From NCBI RefSeq assembly GCF_042684665.1, contig NZ_JBHULY010000029.1, forward strand, positions 1-11,757: a DNA stretch of 11,757 nucleotides, in the 5' to 3' direction. Below, piece after piece: positions 1 to 5,903 of this stretch. Each line of letters opens with the position of its first letter. Position 1 is the first letter of the stretch. A model generated the notes under the pieces. That model was not told where the DNA came from, did not search any database, and worked only from the letters and a program-made list of their open reading frames with translations. The translations under genes were made by a program, and so were the position numbers. The DNA is from Jejuia rubra (GTDB lineage: Bacteria; Bacteroidota; Bacteroidia; Flavobacteriales; Flavobacteriaceae).

Positions 1-101
1 CTAAGGGCCCAGGATAATAATATCTCAAATTAACGAAGAAATGATTTGTTTTTTACCTCAGTTCTTCTTAAAACTGGAGAAAGCAAGTAATATTTTGTTC
101 G

Positions 102-109
102 TATTTTTG
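102..109 (+). promoter_or_regulatory. Probable -7 promoter element for idi
   Basis: TATTTTTG matches the Bacteroidota -7 consensus TAnnTTTG at every fixed position. It ends 7 bases before the idi start codon, so the transcript would be nearly leaderless. No good TTTG -33 box lies 17-20 bases upstream, which lowers confidence. The rest of positions 1-116 holds no gene I can support. Confidence 0.4.
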
Positions 110-116
110 CTAAACT

Positions 117-644
117 ATGAAAGAAGAACAAGTAATTCTGGTCAATGAGCAAGATGAGCAAATTGGCCTGATGCCCAAAATGGAAGCGCATGAAAAAGCG
201 GTGCTGCACCGTGCTTTTTCAGTATTTATATTTAATGATGCTAATGAATTGATGTTGCAACAAAGGGCTTTGGACAAATACCATTCTCCAGGGTTGTGGA
301 CCAACACCTGCTGTAGCCATCAACGAGACGGGGAAAGCAATATCGAGGCTGGAAAACGTAGATTGCAGGAGGAGATGGGTTTTGTAACGGATTTGGAAGA
401 ATCCATTTCATTCATATATAAGGCCCCTTTTGACAATGGGTTGACAGAGCATGAATACGACCATGTTTTATTGGGAAAATACAATGGGAAACCAATAATG
501 AATAAAGACGAAGTGGCCGACTGGAAATGGATGTCGATAGATGATGTAAAAGTTGATATAGCCCTTAACCCAGAAAATTATACAGCATGGTTTAAGGTGA
601 TTTTTGAAAAATTCTACGAACATATTAATATCGGAGCCAAATGA
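117..644 (+). CDS. idi: Isopentenyl-diphosphate delta-isomerase, type I
   Basis: Cytosolic enzyme that interconverts isopentenyl and dimethylallyl diphosphate for isoprenoid synthesis (quinones, carotenoids, undecaprenyl carrier). The 175-residue protein is one Nudix-type domain of normal length. TNTCCSH (62-68) supplies the catalytic Cys66, aligned with Cys67 of the E. coli enzyme. The metal site is visible as His25, His31/His68 and the ExE pair Glu111/Glu113 in TEHEY. A Nudix-like helix runs from Gly72 through the REE-type residues to EEMGF (85-89). The ATG at 117 gives the complete family N terminus. The TGA stop overlaps the ATG of the next gene (ATGA), so the two are almost certainly translationally coupled. 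Confidence 0.95.
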   Translation: MKEEQVILVNEQDEQIGLMPKMEAHEKAVLHRAFSVFIFNDANELMLQQRALDKYHSPGLWTNTCCSHQRDGESNIEAGKRRLQEEMGFVTDLEESISFIYKAPFDNGLTEHEYDHVLLGKYNGKPIMNKDEVADWKWMSIDDVKVDIALNPENYTAWFKVIFEKFYEHINIGAK

Positions 645-1051
645 AAGTAAAAGTGAGCAGAAAGGCCCATTTTAATGCAGCGCATCGCTTGTATCGCAAG
701 GATTGGGATTTTGAAAAGAACGATGCCGTTTTTGGGAAGTGTAATAATCCCAACTTTCATGGGCATAATTATGAACTGATTGTAAGTGTGACTGGAAAAA
801 TTGATCCGGACACTGGTTATGTGATAGATATGAAAGTGTTAAAAGACATCATTAAAGCAGAGGTGGAGGTGGCTTTTGATCATAAAAATTTAAATTTGGA
901 AGTTCCAGAATTCAAGGATTTGAATCCGACAGCTGAAAACATCGCAGTGGTGATTTATAACAAGATCAAGCCTAAGTTGGATAGCAAACTAGAGCTCGAA
1001 ATTACACTTTACGAAACACCGAGGAATTTCGTTACCTATTTTGGGGAATAA
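641..1051 (+). CDS. 6-pyruvoyl-tetrahydropterin / 6-carboxytetrahydropterin synthase family protein (QueD/PTPS family)
   Basis: A 136-residue T-fold protein of the COG0720 family, which converts dihydroneopterin triphosphate to 6-carboxytetrahydropterin (queuosine precursor, QueD) or 6-pyruvoyl-tetrahydropterin (biopterin route). The zinc ligands His15, His40 and His42 (HFNAAH and FHGHNYE), nucleophile Cys34, the Asp80-His81 pair and the pterin-anchoring Glu125 (LYETPRN) are all present. Five residues separate Cys34 from HGH, as in animal PTPS, whereas E. coli QueD has three (CxxxHGH). The exact product is therefore uncertain. The start overlaps the idi stop by four bases, placing both genes in one operon. 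No terminator is obvious after the stop. Confidence 0.9.
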   Translation: MKVKVSRKAHFNAAHRLYRKDWDFEKNDAVFGKCNNPNFHGHNYELIVSVTGKIDPDTGYVIDMKVLKDIIKAEVEVAFDHKNLNLEVPEFKDLNPTAENIAVVIYNKIKPKLDSKLELEITLYETPRNFVTYFGE

Positions 1052-1191
1052 GTTGCTTTAGGGCTTAGTTTATATTGTTACATTTTTAATGACCACTTTC
1101 CTTGAAAATTATCTATTTTCTTTCTTAACAAATGTTCATAACTCGTTTATTAATCATGAAGTTATACGAATATTCATGTAGATATATTATA

Positions 1192-1199
1192 TAAATTTG
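1192..1199 (+). promoter_or_regulatory. -7 promoter element for the small helical protein gene
   Basis: TAAATTTG matches TAnnTTTG perfectly and lies 23 bases before the ATG at 1223, giving a plausible leader of about 15 bases. The -33 region is weak (TATT near 1171). The 171 bp upstream, back to the pterin synthase stop, shows nothing else. Confidence 0.5.
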
Positions 1200-1222
1200 T
1201 TAGAAACCTAAATAAAAAAGAA

Positions 1223-1489
1223 ATGGCAAGTGTAAGAGATTTAAAGAAAGATATCAATTTTGTATTAGGCGATATCATCGAAGCGGTATACGTTTGGGAA
1301 TACCAAAATACAGATAAGGACACCAAAAAGAGTGAAGCTATAATCGATGAGGCTATCGAAGTTTTTGACGAATTAATTGCTAAGGTAAATGACAGAAAGA
1401 TTGAGGACAAAGGAGCACACTTTAAAGCAATAAATAAGGAACTTGAAGAAAAAGGCAAGGCGCTTATTGATAAAGTTAATAAGCTTTAA
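1223..1489 (+). CDS. Small conserved helical protein of unknown function
   Basis: An 88-residue, highly charged, probably all-alpha protein with no signal peptide, membrane segment, cysteine or recognisable catalytic motif, so probably soluble and cytosolic. Residues 1-25 contain the only aromatic-rich stretch (VYVWEYQN). Residues 36-88 are two amphipathic Lys/Glu-rich helices that could form a helical hairpin or coiled coil. It has its own perfect -7 box upstream and a strong intrinsic terminator right after the stop, so it is a monocistronic, probably well-expressed gene. An ORF on the opposite strand covers much of the same stretch but reads as low-complexity Ser/Phe/Leu and is a shadow. 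I do not recognise a named family. Confidence 0.8.
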   Translation: MASVRDLKKDINFVLGDIIEAVYVWEYQNTDKDTKKSEAIIDEAIEVFDELIAKVNDRKIEDKGAHFKAINKELEEKGKALIDKVNKL

Positions 1490-1512
1490 AAGATAAACAC
1501 CTTTTATTATAT

Positions 1513-1547
1513 ACACCTCAAAACATCTGTTTTGAGGTGTTTTTTTA
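1513..1547 (+). terminator. Intrinsic terminator
   Basis: A perfect 12 bp stem, ACACCTCAAAAC (1513-1524) with GTTTTGAGGTGT (1529-1540), closed by a 4-base ATCT loop and followed by a run of T to 1546. The T run is on the plus side, so it mainly ends the 88-residue gene. It also sits at the 3' end of the convergent lipoprotein gene, whose TAA stop lies in the T run. Confidence 0.9.
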
Positions 1548-2240
1548 TTCTTTTGCTTTTATTTCAGTAATAAAATCCTGAAGTCTTTTGCCATATTTAG
1601 AAGCTTTGATTTCAGGAGTTAGTGAATTATTGATGGTATCCAACCACTTTACTTTAGCATTGTAAATTTCAGAAAGTGCCAGGAAGGGAGCCACTTCACT
1701 ATCCTTATGGTTTAAAGCAAAGTTTACAGTTTGAAGATATCCACTTTTTATTATGTTTTGACGCAGTTTGGCAATTGAATCCGCTTTTAAGATATCTCCC
1801 TCTTTTTGTGCTTCAAGGCTCTCCTTTATCAAGTCTAGGTTGCGATTGTTTAATCTGGACATCAATTTTTTGTAGTCTTCATAAATTTTTTGATGTTCTG
1901 AACCTTTGATTTCGGCATCGCCCACAAAGTTTTTTAAAGTAGTGCTAATTTCCACAGTACCCTTGTCAGCGAAAAACTCAATGCGATCCTCTTCTTTTGA
2001 ATTTTTATCCAAATAGATATAGAATAAATCCGGCTCCTCCAAATCACTGTAAAGGTCAAATTTGGAGTTGCCATTCACCGGAACGGAATCCACGGTGACC
2101 AATGCTGTGTCAATGATTCGTTTTAAGTAAACGGTGCCTTTTTTTAACCCATCAATATTGGCCTTTACAATTAAATGAGAATTTGATTTTGAGCAGGAAA
2201 AGCCCAAAACACACAAAATTAAGACTAGAAATTTCTTCAT
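1545..2240 (-). CDS. DUF4369-type lipoprotein without a thioredoxin domain
   Basis: A 231-residue probable lipoprotein. Residues 1-15 form a short signal peptide (MKKFLVLILCVLGFS) ending at Cys16, the likely lipidated residue; the -3 residue is Gly, so the lipobox is loose, as is common in Bacteroidota. Residues 20-110 (VKANIDGLKKGTVYL, a TVDS segment, then acidic strands) resemble the DUF4369 beta domain that usually precedes a TlpA/ResA-like thioredoxin domain. Here the remainder is helical and no CxxC is present, so it should not be a redox protein. It follows the DUF819 gene on the same strand after 50 bp with no terminator between them; a weak -7-like sequence (GATATTTG, 2263-2270 complement) could give it a separate promoter. 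Function unknown. Confidence 0.8.
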   Translation of the reverse strand: MKKFLVLILCVLGFSCSKSNSHLIVKANIDGLKKGTVYLKRIIDTALVTVDSVPVNGNSKFDLYSDLEEPDLFYIYLDKNSKEEDRIEFFADKGTVEISTTLKNFVGDAEIKGSEHQKIYEDYKKLMSRLNNRNLDLIKESLEAQKEGDILKADSIAKLRQNIIKSGYLQTVNFALNHKDSEVAPFLALSEIYNAKVKWLDTINNSLTPEIKASKYGKRLQDFITEIKAKE

Positions 2241-2290
2241 CAGAATTCAAAATTAACGCGGGCAAATATCATATAAATATTAGTGAAATG

Positions 2291-3592
2291 CTAACCGCCA
2301 GAGGCAATTTTCATAAGTTCGGCACATAGCATGGCACCGTAAGTACCCACCACGTAACCGAATACTGCTAAAAGCACACCAACTGTAGCCAGTGACGGGT
2401 GGAATGCAGCCGCAACAACTGGGGCAGAAGCGGCTCCGCCAATATTGGCTTTACTGCCTATGGCCAAAAAGAAATAGGGCGCCTTAAGGACTTTAGCCAC
2501 AAAAACTAATAGTGCTACGTGAATGGCCATCCAAACCAATCCAACAAAAATTAATCCGGGGTTATCTGCAATTCTGGTCAAATCCATTTTCATCCCGATA
2601 CTTGCAACAAGAATGTAAATAAACACGCTTCCAATTTTACTCGCGCCAGCGCCCTCATAAGTTTTGAATTTGGTGAAAGACAGGAAAATGCCAATAGCGG
2701 TAGCCAAGGTAATCATCCAAAAGAATTGACTTCCAAAAGAAGATAGTGCCGATGATTTATCCCTCACAGCTTCAAAATTAGTGGTCAAGAAATCGGAAAT
2801 ATTATTAGCCCCAAAATGTGATAAGCCAACTACGGTAAAGGCAATGCCCAAAATTACCATAAAGTCACTGAGCGTGGGATTCTTTGAAATTTTAGCGGCA
2901 TACGTAGAAACCCGTTCTTTTAAGGTTTCTATAGCGCTATTATCTGCCTTTAGCCAGTTATCTATTTTATCAGATTTACCAATACCCAATAACAGGATAG
3001 CCATCCAAATATTAGCCACCACAATATCCACAATTACCATGCCTGCGTAATTACCTGTATTGTACCCATAAATTTCCAGCATGGCGGCCTGATTTGCGCC
3101 GCCACCAATCCAACTTCCAGCTAATGTGGCTAGTCCCCGCCATACTGCATCGGGGCCAGCACCTCCAACCGTTTCAGGAGATACCACCGAAATCAATAGA
3201 ATGGCCAAGGGACCTCCAATAATAACGCCGGCTGTCCCTGTTAAAAACATGATCAGTGCTTTTGGCCCAAGATTAAATATCGCCTTTAAATCAATACTCA
3301 AGGTCATCAATACCAGGGCAGCGGGCAACAAAAACCTACTGGCGATGTAGTAAATTTGGGAATGATGTTCGATAACTTTACCTGAAGCATCAGTAGTTGT
3401 CCACTCTGGGGCAATGACCCCAAAAGTAGTTAATGCCCCGGGTAGCATATAAGCCATCAGTAAAGCAGGTATGTATTTATAAAACTTTTTCCAAAAGGGG
3501 TGCGAGCTGGACGAAGTAAAGAATACAAAACCTAATGTCAACATTACTAGCCCAAAGGCGATGGTATCTTCTATAAATATTGGTGCTTCCAT
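2291..3592 (-). CDS. DUF819 family polytopic membrane protein
   Basis: A 433-residue inner-membrane protein with about 10-12 hydrophobic segments, resembling the DUF819 family (B. subtilis YjcL and plant homologues). Signs are the early YIPALLMAYMLPG segment, the GSWIGGGANQAAM motif near the middle, and a C-terminal KANIGGAASAPVVAAAF segment; the two Gly/Ala-rich motifs look like broken-helix substrate sites of secondary transporters. The family is thought to belong to the cation/proton antiporter-anion transporter superfamily, but no substrate is established to my knowledge. Length is normal and it starts at the ATG at 3592. TAGGTTTT (complement of 3610-3617) is a near-match -7 box. The DUF4369 lipoprotein gene lies 50 bp downstream and may be cotranscribed. 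Confidence 0.85.
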   Translation of the reverse strand: MEAPIFIEDTIAFGLVMLTLGFVFFTSSSSHPFWKKFYKYIPALLMAYMLPGALTTFGVIAPEWTTTDASGKVIEHHSQIYYIASRFLLPAALVLMTLSIDLKAIFNLGPKALIMFLTGTAGVIIGGPLAILLISVVSPETVGGAGPDAVWRGLATLAGSWIGGGANQAAMLEIYGYNTGNYAGMVIVDIVVANIWMAILLLGIGKSDKIDNWLKADNSAIETLKERVSTYAAKISKNPTLSDFMVILGIAFTVVGLSHFGANNISDFLTTNFEAVRDKSSALSSFGSQFFWMITLATAIGIFLSFTKFKTYEGAGASKIGSVFIYILVASIGMKMDLTRIADNPGLIFVGLVWMAIHVALLVFVAKVLKAPYFFLAIGSKANIGGAASAPVVAAAFHPSLATVGVLLAVFGYVVGTYGAMLCAELMKIASGG

Positions 3593-3679
3593 TATTTTTT
3601 ATATTTAAAAAAACCTAAGATAAATAAAATTTGAAAAGTAGTATTTTGAGTTTGGCACGATGCTTGTAACTTGTTAAAC

Positions 3680-3793
3680 GATTACACTTCTAATGATATA
3701 GTTTAAGGAGTGGTTACTTTAAACTTAAGAAATGTAATTTCATATTTTGGTTGGTTAGTTAGAAAAAAAGCACCCATCTCGGGTGCTTTTTTT
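3680..3793 (+). ncRNA. Candidate small RNA 1 (about 110 nt)
   Basis: The 5' end is an estimate. A TTTG at 3645-3648, 18 bases, then TAACTTGT (3667-3674) resembles a Bacteroidota promoter, although the last two -7 bases do not match. Downstream are a 9 bp stem (AGTTTAAGG 3700-3708 with CTTTAAACT 3717-3725, one G-T pair, 8-base loop), a small GAAAT-GTA-ATTTC hairpin (3729-3741) and an intrinsic terminator. No ORF longer than about five codons precedes the terminator. I recognise no known RNA family. Confidence 0.3.
3770..3793 (+). terminator. Intrinsic terminator without an upstream protein gene
   Basis: GCACCC (3770-3775), loop ATCTC, GGGTGC (3781-3786), then seven T. Seven A precede the stem, extending it and making it work in either direction. 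On the minus strand nothing obvious lies upstream either, so it probably ends a non-coding transcript. Confidence 0.8.
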
Positions 3794-3804
3794 ATATCTC
3801 ATGA

Positions 3805-3881
3805 TTAAAGAAAACATGTATTTCATCGATAAAATAATCGTATTCGACGAAGTGTGTTAAAGAAATATGTATTTCATCGAT
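3805..3881. repeat. Pair of imperfect 25-26 bp direct repeats
   Basis: Copies at 3805-3830 and 3857-3881 share TTAAAGAAA, then one base of length difference, then an identical 15-mer ATGTATTTCATCGAT. The offset of the 15-mers is 51 bases, close to five helical turns, as expected for paired binding sites of one regulator. They lie 38 bp or more upstream of a perfect TAnnTTTG box at 3920. Confidence 0.6.
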
Positions 3882-3919
3882 TTTTTATGTTTTTTATCGT
3901 TATAAATCAAATACGTTTT

Positions 3920-3927
3920 TATATTTG
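3920..3927 (+). promoter_or_regulatory. -7 promoter element upstream of candidate RNA 2
   Basis: TATATTTG matches TAnnTTTG exactly; no clear -33 TTTG is present. It lies in the right arm of a 7 bp stem (TCAAATA 3907-3913 with TATTTGA 3922-3928). A second near-match, AATATTTG, is at 3974-3981. Confidence 0.4.
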
Positions 3928-3933
3928 ACTCGT

Positions 3934-4072
3934 ACTAAATAACACACTTTTTAGTTCAATGGATTAATTAATTAATATTTGCGTTATGTTGTTGATGTGG
4001 AGACCCCAAATCTAGCACATAATATAAAAGCAAATTAAGAAAAGACCGAGTTTGAGGGAACTCGGTTTTTTT
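3934..4072 (+). ncRNA. Candidate small RNA 2 or leader (85-140 nt)
   Basis: The segment runs from a promoter-like box (3920 or 3974) to a strong terminator at 4045-4072. The longest frame I see is nine codons (ATG at 3986, starting MLLMWRP), too short to call a gene. It could be a small RNA, or an attenuated leader of the dipeptidase gene that starts 52 bases after the terminator. The start coordinate is inferred. Confidence 0.28.
4045..4072 (+). terminator. Intrinsic terminator ahead of the dipeptidase gene
   Basis: ACCGAGTT (4045-4052), 6-base loop TGAGGG, AACTCGGT (4059-4066), followed by seven T (4066-4072). It is a perfect 8 bp stem located between a promoter-like region and the start of the VanX-type gene. 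Confidence 0.8.
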
Positions 4073-4123
4073 GTGGACTAAACTTTAGCAGCTCTTTTTT
4101 TTTTTAAATTAGCTTTCAACTTT

Positions 4124-4789
4124 ATGAAGGCATTTTTATCTATTTTACCATTCTTTCTCTGCAGTTTGATTCATGCGCAGTTACCCGATGGCTTTGTTTA
4201 TGTAAATGATGAAATTCCAGATGTTTTAGTGGAATTAAAGTATTATAGTGCAAATAATTTTGTTGGTGAACCTGTTGATGGTTATCATAATAACTGTTTG
4301 ATTTTGACCAAAGCAACCGTTGATGCTCTAAAAAAAGTACAGGCAGAGTTGAAACAGAAAAACCTATGCATAAAGGTATTCGACGGTTATCGCCCCCAGC
4401 GTGCCGTAAACCATTTTATACGATGGGCCAGGGATTTGAAAGACACAATTAACAAAACAAGATTTTATCCAGAAGTTAAAAAAAGAAATCTATTCAAGGC
4501 TGGTTATATATCCTCTCATTCGGGCCACTCCAAAGGCAGTACGGTGGATTTAACAATCGTTGACTGTACAACAAAAACCGAACTGGACATGGGTAGTATT
4601 TTTGATTTTTTCGGAGAACGGTCTTGGGTGAGTTATGAAAATATTTCTGAGGAACAGAAAAAAAACCGACAATTACTTCAAACGGTTATGATAAAATATG
4701 GCTTTAGGAATTACTCAAAAGAATGGTGGCACTTTACCCTGCGCTTTGAGCCTTTTCCCAATACTTATTTTGATTTTCCCGTGGAATAA
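4124..4789 (+). CDS. Secreted D-alanyl-D-alanine dipeptidase (VanX-type, peptidase family M15D)
   Basis: A zinc dipeptidase that cleaves D-Ala-D-Ala, here probably periplasmic and used in peptidoglycan turnover. Residues 1-18 form a signal peptide (hydrophobic core, cleavage after HA at 18). The family motifs are complete: FDGYRPQ with Arg90 (VanX Arg71), SSHSGHSKGSTVDLT with zinc ligands His135 and Asp142, and EWWHF with catalytic Glu200 and zinc ligand His203. At 221 residues it has normal length. No vanH, vanA or VanRS-type genes are nearby, and the gene stands alone between terminators, so a vancomycin-resistance role is not supported. An 11-base T run lies 19 bases before the ATG, a possible slippage site within the promoter region. 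Confidence 0.92.
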   Translation: MKAFLSILPFFLCSLIHAQLPDGFVYVNDEIPDVLVELKYYSANNFVGEPVDGYHNNCLILTKATVDALKKVQAELKQKNLCIKVFDGYRPQRAVNHFIRWARDLKDTINKTRFYPEVKKRNLFKAGYISSHSGHSKGSTVDLTIVDCTTKTELDMGSIFDFFGERSWVSYENISEEQKKNRQLLQTVMIKYGFRNYSKEWWHFTLRFEPFPNTYFDFPVE

Positions 4790-4790
4790 A

Positions 4791-4829
4791 AAAACCTGCT
4801 CATTGTCTTCGAACAGGTTTTATTTTTTT
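4791..4829. terminator. Bidirectional intrinsic terminator
   Basis: AAAACCTGCTC (4791-4801) pairs with GAACAGGTTTT (4811-4821), with one C-A mismatch and a 9-base loop. It is followed by T-rich sequence on the plus strand (4823-4829) and by seven T on the minus strand. It serves the convergent dipeptidase and DUF6249 genes. Confidence 0.8.
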
Positions 4830-4848
4830 GATTGATGAAGATCGAAGC

Positions 4849-5187
4849 TTACGATTTATCTAAATCCTTACTCATTTTAAACCCAATGAATAGTGCTATT
4901 CCGGCCGTCAGGAAGATGGAGCCTGGGTAAACAGCTTCGCCTAAATTGGTATATTCATCAAGGATTGAGGCGATAAAAACACCAAGTCCAATTCCCATTA
5001 ATAAAACCGAAAGATTTAGTAAAATAACCTTCCACATGGGTGTTCTGTTACTTATGCCTTTCATAAAAATACTCGCATCCGCCCCTTTTTCGATAAGGGC
5101 TAAGCGCTCTTTATTTCTGGTTGACAGAAATAGATAGACTACTCCGAACATGGCGGCGAATAAACTAAGTGGGATTAAGATTTCCAT
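4849..5187 (-). CDS. DUF6249-type small membrane protein
   Basis: A 112-residue inner-membrane protein with three predicted helices (about 3-21, 53-77 and 86-104). A conserved-looking cytoplasmic loop follows the first helix (NKERLALIEKGAD, 25-37), typical of the DUF6249 proteins often found beside ECF sigma genes in flavobacteria. Its molecular function is unknown. It is divergent from the sigma factor gene, and its upstream region carries TGTAAC-N17-CGTC on the minus strand, the same motif as in front of the sigma gene, with CGTC about 43 bases before the ATG. It is therefore a likely direct target of that sigma factor. Its 3' end shares a bidirectional terminator with the dipeptidase gene. 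Confidence 0.85.
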   Translation of the reverse strand: MEILIPLSLFAAMFGVVYLFLSTRNKERLALIEKGADASIFMKGISNRTPMWKVILLNLSVLLMGIGLGVFIASILDEYTNLGEAVYPGSIFLTAGIALFIGFKMSKDLDKS

Positions 5188-5229
5188 AATTATTTCGTTT
5201 TAATTGATTAACTTATTGTTTGTGCTTAT

Positions 5230-5256
5230 GACGAGACCATTTAAGTTTTGGTTACA
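5230..5256 (-). promoter_or_regulatory. ECF-type promoter for the DUF6249 gene
   Basis: Read on the minus strand: TGTAAC (5256-5251), 17 bases, CGTC (5233-5230), then ATAAG. The expected start near 5222 leaves a leader of about 35 bases before the ATG at 5187. Both boxes and the spacing are identical to those of the plus-strand copy 23 bp away. Confidence 0.65.
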
Positions 5257-5278
5257 ACTTTTTTTATTTTTTTCTGGA

Positions 5279-5305
5279 TGTAACCTTTCTTTATAAATTG
5301 TCGTC
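5279..5305 (+). promoter_or_regulatory. ECF-type autoregulatory promoter of the sigma operon
   Basis: TGTAAC (5279-5284), 17 bases, CGTC (5302-5305), then TTA. This is the classical ECF layout with an AAC-bearing -35 and a CGTC -10, close to the published SigX and SigM types of B. subtilis. Transcription would start near 5312, only a few bases before the ATG at 5316. Confidence 0.65.
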
Positions 5306-5315
5306 TTACGTAAAA

Positions 5316-5903
5316 ATGACCATCAACGACCAACATTATATAGATTTGACCATTGCAGGCGATACCAATGCATTTGCAATACTGGTGGAACGTTATAAAG
5401 ATTTGGTGTTTACTTTGTGCCTTCGGATGCTTAAAAATAGGGAGGAAGCAGAGGAAGTTGCCCAAGATACGTTTGTAAAAGCATATAAATCGATAAATAA
5501 ATTCAAGGGAAATTCGAAATTTTCAACATGGATATACAAAGTGTGCTACAACTCTTGTTTGGATAATTTAAAGAAGAATAGGAAGTATTTAAATAACATA
5601 CCTATAAACGAATTTACGGCTCATGAGGTGAAAACAATCGACAATGCATTAGACGATCTGGAACAGCAGGAACGTAATAAGTCCATTCAGGATTGTATCG
5701 GATTATTGCCGAATGAAGATGCATTTTTATTGACCCTATATTATTTTGAAGAATTATCTTTAGACGAGATATCCAAAGTTTTGGGCCTAAAGGCAAATCA
5801 TATCAAAGTGAAACTATTTAGAAGCCGAAAAAAGTTGGCTCATATTTTAAGAAAGAAATTGGATCCAGAAATATTGGAAAGTTATGAAAGCGCAGGAGAA
5901 TAA
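5316..5903 (+). CDS. ECF (group 4) RNA polymerase sigma factor
   Basis: A 195-residue sigma-70 family protein with only regions 2 and 4. Region 2 spans about residues 17-90: FAILVERYKDLVF, then the core-binding helix EEAEEVAQDTFVKAYKSI and the melting/-10 segment FKGNSKFSTWIYKVCYNSCLD. Region 4 spans about 125-182: CIGLLPNEDAFLLTLYYFEELSLDEISKVLGL, then the -35 recognition helix HIKVKLFRSRKKL. I start it at the ATG at 5316, not the in-frame TTG at 5298, because the TTG lies inside the predicted promoter and region 2 is complete from 5316. It overlaps the next gene by 20 bases, and matching promoters flank it on both sides, suggesting autoregulation plus control of the divergent DUF6249 gene. 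Confidence 0.93.
   Translation: MTINDQHYIDLTIAGDTNAFAILVERYKDLVFTLCLRMLKNREEAEEVAQDTFVKAYKSINKFKGNSKFSTWIYKVCYNSCLDNLKKNRKYLNNIPINEFTAHEVKTIDNALDDLEQQERNKSIQDCIGLLPNEDAFLLTLYYFEELSLDEISKVLGLKANHIKVKLFRSRKKLAHILRKKLDPEILESYESAGE

Larger units (their letters stand above)
3593..4123. other. 531 bp intergenic region rich in regulatory structure
   Basis: No reading frame here looks like a protein gene. It contains two intrinsic terminators (3770-3793 and 4045-4072) with no coding sequence in front of either, promoter-like motifs, a 25-26 bp direct repeat, a 10 bp inverted repeat (3850-3859 with 3940-3949) and an 11-base T run (4095-4105) just before the dipeptidase gene. The parts are listed separately. 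Confidence 0.8.

Noticed and set aside
3665..3691. Third ECF promoter starting with TGTAAC
   Set aside because: No CGTC follows at 16-18 bases (TTCT is found instead).
3805..3881. CRISPR array
   Set aside because: Only two repeat copies, unequal in length, and no cas genes.
4124..4789. Vancomycin resistance gene vanX
   Set aside because: No vanH, vanA or VanRS-type neighbours, and the protein carries a signal peptide, unlike cytosolic VanX; a peptidoglycan recycling role fits better.
5298..5315. TTG start extending the sigma factor by six residues
   Set aside because: The TTG lies inside the predicted ECF promoter, before its expected transcript start, and region 2 is complete from the ATG at 5316.
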